DNA from: Trichobilharzia szidati | Lineage: Eukaryota > Platyhelminthes > Trematoda > Strigeidida > Schistosomatidae | Length of the DNA: 64,000 nt | Direction of reading: 5' to 3' | Assembly: GCA_944472155.2 (NCBI GenBank) | Contig: OX235279.1 | Span: 121,326,110-121,390,109 of the forward strand | Part shown: in pieces, positions 1 through 10,162 of the stretch | Numbering within the stretch: position 1 is the first letter of the stretch | Layout: each line of letters begins with the position of its first letter | Translations under genes and position numbers: made by a program | The notes under the pieces: model-generated | What the model saw: the letters and a program-made list of their open reading frames with translations, nothing else | Databases searched by the model: none | What the model was told of the DNA's origin: nothing

Positions 1-565
1 GGTCTCCCGAAAGTGCACAAAGAGAACGTACCACTACGGCTAATCTTGGACATGACAAATTCACCATATCATGCCACTGCCATATGGTTTGCAAACATCC
101 TCCTGCCTATCAGAAATAATCTCTGCCATAAAAGTGTTTCAGATTTATTTGAATTCGTAGATTCAATAACTGATGTTAATGTATCCGGGAAGAGAATGCT
201 ATCTCTGGATGTTATGTCTCTCCTCTCACTGAAACTAACTGCCGCTTTGGGCCACTCCAATGTGTGTCTATAAATTCACTTGTGCCTGTGGAGTTAGTTC
301 TATTAACCGCACAAAGCGCACACTGTCCAAACACATTTCTGAACATCATCTAACATGGTTAGCAAGAGGACAATGTAGAACAATTATTAGCATTTGGTGA
401 ACTCAGGCCACGCAGCTACAAGATGAGGCTGAATGGTACAAAGGGCGTTAGGTTCCAGCCTTTGTATATGGTGGAGGCGCTGGAAATTTATCAATACAAC
501 CCCTAACCCTGTGTACAGAAAAGGTTTTTCCAATCTCTTATTCTACCATGGTCTTAACCTCTTAG
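1..565 (+). mobile_element. Penelope-like element fragment (RT start plus GIY-YIG endonuclease)
   Basis: The reading frame is already open at base 1 with GLPKVHKENVPLR and continues to about 270 through a segment ending in LSLDVMSLLSL, which fits the N-terminal reverse transcriptase motifs of PLEs (G-L-P-K-x-H-K, then the first catalytic region). From about 255 another frame reads VYKFTCACG, then NRTKRTLSKHISEHH, the usual GIY-YIG endonuclease region of PLEs, and around 450-560 the C-terminal segment QPLYMVEALEI followed by SLILPWS. The YxDD part of the RT and the linker are missing, so the copy has an internal deletion and is dead. The element continues beyond the left edge of the window. 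The endonuclease style (VYKFTC) differs from the PLE at 19660-21550 (VYIILCND), so at least two PLE families are present. Confidence 0.75.
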
Positions 566-1665
566 TCAATCGTTCCCGGTAATTTTTGGTTTTCTAATAA
601 TTAGTTTGCTTTTATTTCTAATAATTCATTCACTATTATCACTCTCACATGTTTCTAACCCTTTCTTCCTTTATGCTGTTAAGCGTTGCGAAAATTCTTA
701 ATTTTTTATTAATTTTTAATTTTACTTTTCAAGGCACTTCTCAGTAATTTATTCGAAGTAGACATACATTCATTTCTACACAAAAATATCACTGTAATTT
801 CCCGCAGCCTACAGCATACGGAAAAGGAGATTCTTTGAAATCTTTATTATTAAGCTGACTGATTTATATATAGTTGTATATAAAACGTTAAGCTCGACTT
901 GCATTACTTCCTAAATGAATCTAGCTATTGATCTGAATCATATGTAGAAATGTTGAGTTTGGTTGGTGATGCTCGGAGAGAGGCTAGAAGCGATGTTCGA
1001 AGAACATAAGTGATATGACTTATGGATACGCAAATTACATTCACTTTTAGCGGGACTACCAATTAACACCAGCGATATTTTTTCATTTCTTCTATCATGA
1101 ATGCTTTATATCACTCATGCAACTACAGCTGCTCACACATTAATTGATTTCTTACGTTCAGATCAGTTACTCACATATTTATATTTTATTCTTTTATGAA
1201 AGTGATTATACTTCTCTGTCAGTAAGGATATGCGGCAAACACTGGCTTATCAGCCCTCTATATTATCACTCAACTGATGATGAAAGTTAGGATACTCCAC
1301 CTCAGAGGGTGTACATAACCGAACCATATGTTATTCTCTGAATTAGCAAACGCATGATCAGCTCTGCCAAACTACCTCAATACACAGCAGAATTTTTTGT
1401 TTTAGTCCTCATGTCTTTTAGTTCTGTTTGGCTGTGATGGCTTGGGACGTCACTGGGTTAAGCCATATCTTGTCAGTATGGAAAACTCATATAATTTGAC
1501 CAATGAAAACGACAGCAGGTTAAAAACTTAGCATTAAAACAACAAACGGTATTATCATATGACTAACTAAACCTGATTACTTGAGAACTATATGTGGGAT
1601 AAAGTTACAACCATCATGAAATGACACGACATTCGGGCGCCAAATGGACATGTGATGATACTCAC
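566..1665. other. AT-rich stretch without recognisable gene
   Basis: I see no exon with convincing splice signals and no repeat I recognise. It lies downstream of the two minus-strand exons at 1666-2053, so it is probably intron or 3' flank of that gene. Confidence 0.4.
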
Positions 1666-1884
1666 TTTCAGCCAAAAAGAAACCAACTCAAGAACAGGAG
1701 ATAATCCGAGACATACAGCCAACGAAGTCAGCTTCGATAAAAGATGCAAGCAGTATGCATTTATATCCTTGTCCACAGGGAAAACCTCGAAAAATAGGCG
1801 GTGCTTGAGATCTTCGTCATTCTTTAGTAACAAATAAGTTGCTAAGGTATCCAATATAACAACTTCTTCCAGTGGACTAGGTTT
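1666..1884 (-). CDS. Internal exon of an unidentified alpha-helical protein
   Basis: On the minus strand, acceptor CATCTAG precedes 219 bases (73 codons, both borders phase 0) that end at a GTGAGT donor (1660-1665). The exon starts KPSPLEEVVILDTLATYLL and ends SPVLELVSFWLK; Leu and Ala spacing suggests amphipathic helices. It joins in frame to the exon at 1931-2053 across a 46-base intron, a size typical of small schistosome introns. I do not recognise the protein. A loose resemblance to PCI/TPR-type helical repeats (for example eIF3 subunit M) can be drawn but lacks the conserved block of that family, so I do not name it. Downstream exons were not found in 1-1665. Confidence 0.7.
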
Positions 1885-1930
1885 CTAGATGACATAAAGA
1901 TGAATTCACCAAGTTAATAAAGATACTCAC

Positions 1931-2053
1931 CTTCCCGTCAATTAAAAGGACATTTTTCGCCGCGAATGCCACAGCTTCCTGAGTGCTGAAGTCATCTCCT
2001 AAGCATGCCTCTAGAGAAAGCAAGGCTTTTTTACAGGCATCTGACGCTATCAT
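1931..2053 (-). CDS. Internal exon of the same unidentified protein
   Basis: On the minus strand, acceptor ACTTTAG is followed by 123 bases (41 codons, phase 0 at both ends) and a GTGAGT donor (1925-1930). The exon reads MIASDACKKALLSLEACLG, then an Ala-rich helix, ending VLLIDGK. It begins with ATG directly after the acceptor, so it could be a first coding exon, but the phase-0 donor of the exon at 23625-23749 fits it just as well. A MITE (2111-2377) sits in the intron just upstream. Confidence 0.65.
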
Positions 2054-2110
2054 CTAAAGTTTAATAGCTTTGATGTATCTGGTATCTGTGAATAAAATTG
2101 CTCAAATAAC

Positions 2111-2377
2111 GGTGACTCCAAACTATAGCACCCCAAAACGAAACTACCTCTAGCGACCAATCAAATGAGTCAGACGTAAAAGTGCGTAATATGAAGTAAG
2201 CGTCTATATATAGGTAATTTAAAGTAAAATATTGTTACATAGGATAATATTATTGTATATATCCCAAGAAAACCTCCCGATTTCTCACAGGAGTCCTTAT
2301 AGTCAGGTTAAGCTAATTTCATCATCAACCCATTCACTAGGTAGTTTCGTTTTGGGCTGCTACAGTTTAGAGCTACC
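2111..2377. mobile_element. MITE with 39-bp terminal inverted repeats and 8-bp target duplication
   Basis: Terminal inverted repeats at 2111-2149 and 2339-2377 match at 34 of 39 positions (both start GGT and end CGAAACTACCT inward). The element is flanked by the exact 8-bp direct repeat CAAATAAC at 2103-2110 and 2378-2385, the expected target-site duplication. It has no coding capacity (267 bp). An 8-bp duplication and termini starting with GG would suit the Merlin superfamily, known from schistosomes, but hAT or P-type MITEs are not excluded; this assignment is inference. It lies in an intron or upstream flank of the minus-strand exons. Confidence 0.75.
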
Positions 2378-2552
2378 CAAATAACCACAAAAACTTATCA
2401 TTGTTAGTACTTACCTATATTTATGCGGTTTACAGTAGCTACAACGCCGATACTAAATCCTCAGCACACACACACACTTGGCATGTCAGGAAACGGTAAG
2501 TAGAGATTTCATTTGTGTTACCGCGACAAGTTATCATGATATGATGATTAAA

Positions 2553-4350
2553 TCCAATATCCAATATCCTGATTACGAGCTAGTATAAACCAGTGATTTC
2601 TTTGAGCTCGCTTCTTGATTTTAAGGTAGAGGTTCCAGATCTTCGGTGAACTTATGCGTAGTAAATCCCGCCACTCGACTGCTTTAGCTCTGGTAGACTC
2701 CAAGAGGAGTGATGCGAGGATTGGTCAAGATTGTGGTTTGTAGTGTGCAGTATGTTAGGACTCAGCTGCTGCCGTGAATGGAGTTTGACCTAACACCCGT
2801 CGGTCATTCGGTATAGTCATAAAAGTAGAGTAATAATAATAATGATAATGATAATAATAGGTTGTAGTGTAGATAATATAGGTTGAGATAAGTGAAATAA
2901 TAAAGAAAGAAAGAAAAGATAGAGTAGTCGGTACAGTGGGAGAAGACAGGACGGGTCGTTGGGATTTAGCTTGTATGCTCATCCATTGACAATGTGATTT
3001 CAAATTTTAAGAGGGTAAGCCATTGAGACACAAACCATGCATTTCTGCATGATTGTCCAGCTTCCGCTTAAAAATCTCCACAGATGGAGCTGTAGTTACG
3101 GCCGCCGGTAAAGCGTTCCAGAGACGGCAAACTCGAAGCGAGAAGAAATGTGAACGCACTCGAGTCCTTGGTCTCTGGTGTGCTATCCTTAGCGGGTTAC
3201 CTCGTGGAAGCCTATAATCACTTAATGGCAGGATGCTCTTGTTAGGATGGGCCTGGTCATTTAGGATCTTATAGACGGTGATGAGGTCTCCCCTGTGACT
3301 ACGGTAACTAAGTGTGAAAAGACTTAATTTCTTCAGTCTCTCCTCATATGATTTGTTGCGGAGGCCGATCACCCATTTTGTCGCTCGTCTCTGGACACTT
3401 TCTAGCATGTTAGCATCCCTTTTGAGTAGCGGAGGAGCAATGATGTTATGCACCTCAAGGAGTGGCCTCACGTATGTCGTATACAACGTTAGGAATAGTT
3501 CAGGAGTAAGAGCTCCCAGCTGCCTATGCATAAAGTGTAAAGTGGCGTAAGCTTTGGCGACGTCCCTCGTGTAATTTACACTGGTGTCTAGCTTTTCTGT
3601 TAAAATAAGGCCTAGATCGCGTTCTGATGGCACACAACTCAAGTTCTGGCCACCAAGGGTGTAATTTGCACTCTGTGACCTGCCGGAATGAAGTTGCACT
3701 ACTTTGCACTTCTTTAAGTTGAAAGGCATTCCGTTAGCCAGAGCCCAGTCCCCCAGCGTTTGCAGGTCAGCCTGCAATCTGTCGGAGTCTTCCGATGAGT
3801 TTATTGCTCTCCAAATCTTTACGTCGTCAGCGTAAAGAAGCGCAGAGCAATTCAGTTGACAGGGCAGGTCATTGATAAAAATCAAAAACATCAACGGCCC
3901 TAAGATAGAACCCTGAGGAACCCCTGATGCCGAGGTGTGCCAGGATGATCGGATGCGGTTGACTTTGGTGCAGAATTCTCTCTCGCCTAAATAATCTTCC
4001 AGCCATGCGAGAAGTGCTCCAGAAACACCCGCTTTGCTTATTTTGTGAAGGAGCAGACCATGGTGAACTGTGTCGAATGCTTTCGCAAAGTCGAGAAAGA
4101 TCACATGGACTGGTACCTTTACATCCCAGGATAGTGTCCAATCGTTCCAAGCTAGTAGAAGATTCGTCACACAGGATCTTCCCTTCCTGAAACCATGCTG
4201 TGCTTCATGGAGTAGGTTAGTCCCGTCGAAGTATTTTCTCATGTGGTCGTCAATGAGACTTTCCAATATCTTCGATATCACTGGGAGTAGCGCAACTGGT
4301 CTGTAACTGGTCGCGTTCTGCCGGTCACCACCCTTGAAGATAGGGGATAG
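2553..4350 (-). mobile_element. CR1-type non-LTR retrotransposon, 5'-truncated copy A
   Basis: Minus-strand element holding an open reverse transcriptase frame (3007-4350) and about 450 bases of 3' untranslated sequence with an imperfect ATT/ATC simple repeat (2830-2860). The 3' terminus (near 2553) carries a short GATATTG-type direct repeat (GATATTGGATATTGG on the minus strand), as CR1-clade elements end in short repeats instead of poly(A). The same terminus and 3' region recur in copy B (4375-5525). The 5' end is cut at about 4350, just before the RT, where a CATCA-type simple repeat and then copy B begin. Confidence 0.8.
3007..4350 (-). CDS. Reverse transcriptase domain of CR1-type element (5'-truncated, open frame)
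   Basis: The frame is open for about 448 codons on the minus strand, from PIFKGGDRQNATSYRPVALL at the truncated 5' side to the stop after NGLPS. RT landmarks in order: HGFRKGRSC, FLDFAKAFDTV with a catalytic Asp, SGVPQGSILGPLMFLIFINDL, and LYADDVKIW with the second and third catalytic Asp. The C-terminal half carries the family segment YTTYVRPLLEVHNIIAPPL and a thumb-like tail. The endonuclease domain and ORF1 are absent, so it cannot move on its own; the lack of stops suggests a fairly young insertion. The first internal Met is at 4281, but the frame begins before it, so no true start can be given. Confidence 0.85.
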   Translation of the reverse strand, partial: LSPIFKGGDRQNATSYRPVALLPVISKILESLIDDHMRKYFDGTNLLHEAQHGFRKGRSCVTNLLLAWNDWTLSWDVKVPVHVIFLDFAKAFDTVHHGLLLHKISKAGVSGALLAWLEDYLGEREFCTKVNRIRSSWHTSASGVPQGSILGPLMFLIFINDLPCQLNCSALLYADDVKIWRAINSSEDSDRLQADLQTLGDWALANGMPFNLKKCKVVQLHSGRSQSANYTLGGQNLSCVPSERDLGLILTEKLDTSVNYTRDVAKAYATLHFMHRQLGALTPELFLTLYTTYVRPLLEVHNIIAPPLLKRDANMLESVQRRATKWVIGLRNKSYEERLKKLSLFTLSYRSHRGDLITVYKILNDQAHPNKSILPLSDYRLPRGNPLRIAHQRPRTRVRSHFFSLRVCRLWNALPAAVTTAPSVEIFKRKLDNHAEMHGLCLNGLPS

Positions 4351-4374
4351 GATGTGATGTGATGTGATTAAATG

Positions 4375-5525
4375 ACAGGCATTCCAATATCCAATATCGT
4401 TTTACGAGCTAATATAAACCAATTTGATTTCTTCGTGCTCGCCTCTTGATTGTGAGGTAGAGGTTCCTGATCTTCGGTAAACGTCTGCGTAGCTCGTCCC
4501 GCCACTCGAATGTCGTAGCTTTGGTTGAATCCAAAAGGAGTAGTCCTGGGATTAATTGTATGTGGTTTGTAGTATGAAGTGTGTTAAGACTGTTACTACT
4601 GTGAATGGAGTTGATCCTTACACCAGTTGGTCCTTCGGTATCGTCGTCAATAGAAAAGAGATAATAATAGATATAATTAGTGGTATTCAGACTAACAGAC
4701 AGAAAAAGAATAAGAAAACGTAACAACAGTCACTCAACCCATATATATATACCGGTAATAATGATAATAATAATAGGTGTAGTGAAAGCTCTCAGGAGAG
4801 TTAGACGGAAGGGAATGTAAAGAAGTAAAACGACCAGTTTAATTGTCAACCCCTGAATGGTGTATGCGATTTTAGGGGATAGGCCATTTTGGATGCAGTC
4901 CTTGTATCGCTGCATGGTTGTCCAGCCTTCGCTTAAAGGCGTCCACAGACGGTGCCATAGCTACATCTGCCGGTAAGGGATTCCAGGGACGGCAAACCCG
5001 CAGGGAAAAGAAGTGGGAGCGCACCTGGGTCCTTGCACTCTGGTGAGCTATTCTTCTAGGATTTCCACAAGGGAGCCTATACCTACTCAATGGCAGAACA
5101 CCTTTGTTTGGGTGATTCTGATCATTTGTTATTTTGTAGACAGTAATTAAATCCCCCAAGACGACGGTAACTAAGTGTGAATAGGCCTAATTTCTTCAAC
5201 CTTTCATCATATGGTTTATTTCGGAGACCAACCACTCCTTTTGTTGCCCGTCGTTGGACTCTTTCCAAGAGATTGGCGTCTCTTCTAAGCAGTGGGGGTG
5301 CAATAATATTATGCACTTCAAGGTGCGGTCTGACGTATGCTTTATACAACCTTAGGAAGAGCTCAGGAGTGAGTGCACCTAACTGTCTATGTGCATATGC
5401 CCTCGCTACATCCCCCGTGTAATTTACGCTTGTGTCCATTTTCTCCATTAGAACTAGACCTAAGTCACGTTCCGACGTTGTGCAGGACAAGCTTTCATTG
5501 CACAGAGTGTAATTTGCATTCTGCA
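4375..5525 (-). mobile_element. CR1-type non-LTR retrotransposon, copy B (RT C-terminus and 3' end)
   Basis: Same family and orientation as copy A. From 5490 downward the minus strand reads SERDLGLVLMEKMDTSVNYTGDVARAYA and LYKAYVRPHLEVHNIIAPPLL, aligning with the last third of the copy A frame. A frameshift near 5130-5160 moves the C-terminal part (VYKITNDQNHPNKGVLPLS, ending PKWPIP) to another frame. The 3' region (4375-4870) matches that of copy A, with a simple AT repeat (4740-4775) and the same GATATTG terminal repeat near 4390. The copy ends abruptly at the 5' side near 5525. Its catalytic RT core is missing, so it is a dead fragment lying directly upstream of copy A. Confidence 0.8.
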
Positions 5526-7274
5526 GTCTACAGGTGCGTAACTTAGGAGAGTGCGCGCCTTAGTCATCACCAGCTTGTTTCATCCTGAAGAATACTTGCT
5601 TCCACACTATCTAGAATAACAGAGAATCGACATACTTCTTCTTATGACATGAAAGTTTCCCATGAGCATATAAGAAGAGAAGTGGAAATGATTAATTCTA
5701 CGGTTTTGTTCAAAATTTAAAAGGATATTTCTCAACGCAAGACAGGAACTTGCAAATAAAAGTACCAAAACTAAAACCGCAGCATAAAGAGTGTTCAAGA
5801 AGTAATGTAGTACAGAACTTTGGTTGTATAGGAAACCAGTTAGTTAGGCTGCCTGATCAAACCTGGGCTGGCTGTCTGAGGGCTCCAACTAGGAGTAACG
5901 CCGATGATTGCTGTGTTGCAATCCATCCTTCTAGACCTGAGCTTTGGCTACAATACCTTCTGATTAAGTAGCCTGGCCCATAAAACCTGGCGGCCAGTTC
6001 TTCCTAACGCCTCAGTTAGGGAGAATATGACTCTTACGGCTGCTCGAAGGTGTATCTATCAACGATGAATGAACGAAATAAGCGGAATCCATTCCGCCAA
6101 CCATTGTTTCAGTTCATACGGACGGTGAGACTGCTGAGGTTCGAATCACTTGATTAACTTCTTTGATTCCCTACACTGGCATGAAATGTTGGGTCCATAC
6201 GAGTGACACTTTCAGAATTCTTGAAGTCAGAATTGTCAAGTGAATTTCAGCTTGCATTCAGGAAGACCTACAAACGAGAATACAGGAAACATGTGTCTGT
6301 GAAGCGAAAACAAAGTGGTCCTTAGTGTGCGTGGACACTACGTAGATTCCGACCTTCACTAGAAAGGAAAACTCCAATATACGCTGTTGAGTTAGTATGA
6401 TCTAAATAGTAGTGGAAGCTGTGAGATCAGTAATAAAATAATGCATACAGCTTACATGTCCATATAATTCACAGATACTAATTTGAAAACAGTTTTATTC
6501 ATCTCATGGTACTTCATCTGAAAATTGTGTTCCAAAATCCACGTGAGTAGTCATCTTGCCTTCATTCTGAAAGCTTAGCAAGTATGAAATATGCATAGAC
6601 AGATATGGCATTCAGAGGATATTCTGTTGCCTACATTCATTTTGGACGGGGATCAATCCGTTTTTAATGTGTTTGTTTCACATGTACTCCTCACAAATGC
6701 CTTGAGTTCTTATCATAGTTATTCCACGTTTGTTGAGTCAAATATTTCCGACTTTAAATGCCGAAGTTGTATCCTACATGACATTTTGTATTCTGTGTTA
6801 ATTAGGCCGCCTGTGTTTCACTGGACTGCTGTAAATTTTTTGACTGAACCCACAATTTGTTAACAGAGACAATTTTGAGTTTATCTATTGTATTACTGAA
6901 GGTTGAACGCTGGACGACCTCATATATGAAGGTTTGCGCCATGTTTATGTGATACTCTTCGTTTAATAGAACGTTAGCGCTAAAGCTATTTTACATTCAG
7001 TCGTCAATATAATTCTAATTGGAAATGTTTGGGTTTATTTCGCTCTGGATGAACACTGCAAGCAGATAGGTACATCCAACGACTATTCGTGCTGAGCCAC
7101 TAGGAGACGGTTTACGAAGCAGTCACTATTACATATCTAACGTACAAAATATGTCTGCCGTACCATGCGCCAACTTGAAAAACGCACTCACGAAAACTAC
7201 CCAGTCTGGCTAGAAGAAGGGGGCCAAAAACGTGTATAAAGTTCAGTGACAGAACATGTGGTCAACTCAGGAAC
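5526..7274. other. Intergenic/intronic stretch, no gene seen
   Basis: No exon with good splice borders. A GC-richer segment at about 5830-6060 looks like an old dispersed repeat but I cannot assign it to a family. The stretch ends at the left arm of the large inverted duplication. Confidence 0.4.
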
Positions 7275-7939
7275 AATAAGTAACGCAGCCGTCGTAGAAT
7301 GAAAAGATGAATGATGCAGAATGGAAAGAATTTTAAGTTTAGTTGTACACAAGGCTTGAATTCATTACCAATTATCATATGCTGGCAGTAATTTCGGCAG
7401 CATAAAGATTTTTTTGCAGAAATCCCGTCTTTTAAGTTAAGTGGTAGATGAAGATTTTGCTGTACAAAACGGTGATAACGTGAAACTCCTTTATTCATAT
7501 TTATTACCAAAATAATATATTTCTAGTAAGTTATCAAGTTTAGAAAAATTTAATAGAATTTGTCCACAAAGCCCAGCTTCTTTTCTCTCTGATGGAAGGC
7601 ATGCTTAAGTATCATTTCCCCAAACCTAAATGAGTACCTTGGGGATGGTAAAGACTGAAGTTTACAAAAAAATCAGTTTCTAAAGCAACCTTCATGAAAA
7701 CACCCCTCAGGTGTAATCAGCAGATACGGAATTGGTCTTCAGTTGTCGGTCAATTTCAGGAAAACATTTAATAGTCTTTCAGCAGAGTAAACGAAATTTC
7801 TGACGAAGTTCGTATCGTAGTTAAGGTATAACACAAATACATTACTGCTAAAAATCGAATTTAGTGTCAGTATGTGCACCTGTGAAGGTTATGGCATGAC
7901 TCTAAGTATAAAACTTGGGCACTGTGGTAGAGTATAACT

Positions 7940-8190
7940 CCATTATAGATAAGATTTTATTTTGATAAATCACACAGTGTTACACAGTAATATTAACTGA
8001 TGACGTTTCGAGCACAAATTGTCGCTCATTATCATATCAAGTCCATCACAAAACTTTTCACTTCATTTATATACATGAGAGAAATTGATTAGATATTTGA
8101 ATAAAAATCAGTGTAGGATAATGTACATTCAAAAGTAATAATATGAGTGTTATTGATCAAACACAATCAGATGGGAAATAAGATGTATGA
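7940..8190 (-). mobile_element. PLE 3'-terminal fragment in the left arm
   Basis: About 250 bases matching the tail of the PLE at 53865-55010, including the CTGTGTGATTTATC box and AAATAAAATCTTAT end (here on the minus strand near 7945-7980). It includes a hairpin (8010-8027, GAGC pairing with GCTC on the minus strand) followed by GAAACGTCATCAG, a hammerhead-like arrangement discussed in the findings. It predates the inverted duplication because the mirror copy is at 34850-35115. Only the tail is present; no coding part. Confidence 0.7.
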
Positions 8191-10135
8191 CCCTACAGTT
8201 TAAGCATACCTTCTATTGGCTTTATTGGTTAGAACTTAAAAGCATCAAAAATTGTACTGTCCTACTTGAATAAGATTTTTCTAGTTAGCATGTATTACTA
8301 CTAATCATATTGTTCTTCTTTCTTGTAATCGTAAAGTGTTCTTAACCAATTCGCATTCAAAGGTATAAGTAACTGCGAATCCATCCTGGTGTCTCAACTA
8401 TTTCCACAGGAAAATGCCCTTGTGAATAGGTTAATGAAAGCTATCAATGATAATTCCCTTCAAACCTATAATGACCTGAAATAGAGGTACGTAGCTTGCT
8501 GCATTAAGCCCTCCAAAATTCTTGAAGGAACTTTGTCAGGCATATTTCTCAGCTGTAAGTATTATACAGCTAAGAAGAAGAAGAAGTGAAGAGTTACCGT
8601 CAGTAGAAGCATATATGTGATGGATATCAGTTTATTACATGTGCAATTCGTTTATATGTTTTCACGTGCGTGGTATGTAGCAATTTGGCTTATTTAACTG
8701 TATGTACAACCGAGAACTTTTATCACTCTAGTGTCAGAGTAATCTCACAAGTGACAGAATTATCTTAGATCCAGAATTTAGCATCATTTTATGATTCGTT
8801 CCCGCAAATAAAAGTTTGTATTTTGGACTGTAATGTCATATACTTCCAAATTCGTTGTGCTTATACGCGTTCAATTTCTTAAGATAAATAGGTAAGGTTA
8901 ATGCAATTATACAAGTCCATTTGATAGTTGACGCGTTGTGCAGCTGAGTATTAACATTTGCTGTATACTACACAATTGATAAAAATTCTAATTTATTAGT
9001 TTATGACCTCACGCATAAGGTACTGATGCATTTTGAAGACGAGAATGAGTTCATCGGATAAAACAGGTTTAATATCCTGTATATAACGATAATATACTGC
9101 ATAATTCACCCGAAACAAGTAAGTGACCACCATTAGAAAAGTAAATGGTGGCCTATAATCGTCTGATACTCAGTTATAGGAATTCGCACAATCGCATTTC
9201 AACATATTATGCATACATTATTTGAATAAGTTGTAATTTCTAGCCACGTTTTAGAAAGTAAACAATCGTTAGGTGGGTGAGGTCGATTACTGCCATGTTA
9301 ATTAGATAAATTTATTTATTTGTATAAACTCCAGATAATTGATCTGTGTCAAAAATTATTTCAACTCACTGTTAACATTGCTAAGCTTCAAAACCGAAAA
9401 TAAATGTAAGCGTTTCTGAGTAGTATCACTTATCAAGCCTGGACACAACTTCTATCTCCGCTTCGATAAACACATTCATTAGTGGTTAGTTGATTGATTA
9501 AGCAATCACAGAAATATACAACGGTATAGTAGTCTTTTGGCTAGTAGTATTTTCAAGATGGGCTCTATATGACCATAGTTTACTTAGCTTTTCAATTCAA
9601 TTGCACAACCTCATTAACTTGAACTAGTGGTAACAATAATCCCTTTTGGACAATCAAACCTACCATACTACACTCAGAACTAACAAAATCCATAAAAAGA
9701 CTGTAATACATGGGTCTTAGGCGACCGTGTCGAACAATCGGTGAGCATATGAAGAGCAGGTGACGGCTGAAAGCTCAGTTTAACAGATATGCGAAGAAAC
9801 CGATGCCGATAATTCAGTGAAGACGCTTGGTAAATTAATCTTAATTTTTTCCAATGAGATGTTAAAATTCAAGCAACGTGTGACAATAAATCTCGCGTAG
9901 TAACCAATTCGATAGTGGGAAAATACAATAAACAATGATTACATTTATTTCAAATCAAAAGCAGCCCTTCATTAGCCCTCTTTCATGCATAGCTTTTAGG
10001 AAATTAAATGATCAATTTAGAAGTTAACAAAAGGTAAATGCCACTGAATTTATGGATACGTTTTACATGTCTCATGACTAAGTGCAATTTATGACTACTT
10101 GTAACACAAAAAGAAGTTGGGAACAACGATTCTTC
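8191..10135. other. 3' flank of thioredoxin copy 1, no further gene seen
   Basis: AT-rich sequence shared with the right arm. I see no exon or recognisable repeat apart from a short GAA/TTC run at 8573-8590. Confidence 0.4.
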
Positions 10136-10162
10136 TTTATTCTTTCCCCCTCTTTTGTCCTT

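Noticed and set aside
1666..2053. Calling the minus-strand exons eIF3 subunit M
   Set aside because: Only a loose spacing of Leu/Ala/Asp matches; the highly conserved block of that family is absent.
3314..4306. Plus-strand open frames opposite the CR1 reverse transcriptase
   Set aside because: Shadows of the minus-strand RT frame without motifs of their own.
8573..8590. Tandem repeats as a CRISPR-like array
   Set aside because: Simple GAA microsatellite; no regularly spaced repeats with unique spacers occur anywhere in this eukaryotic window.
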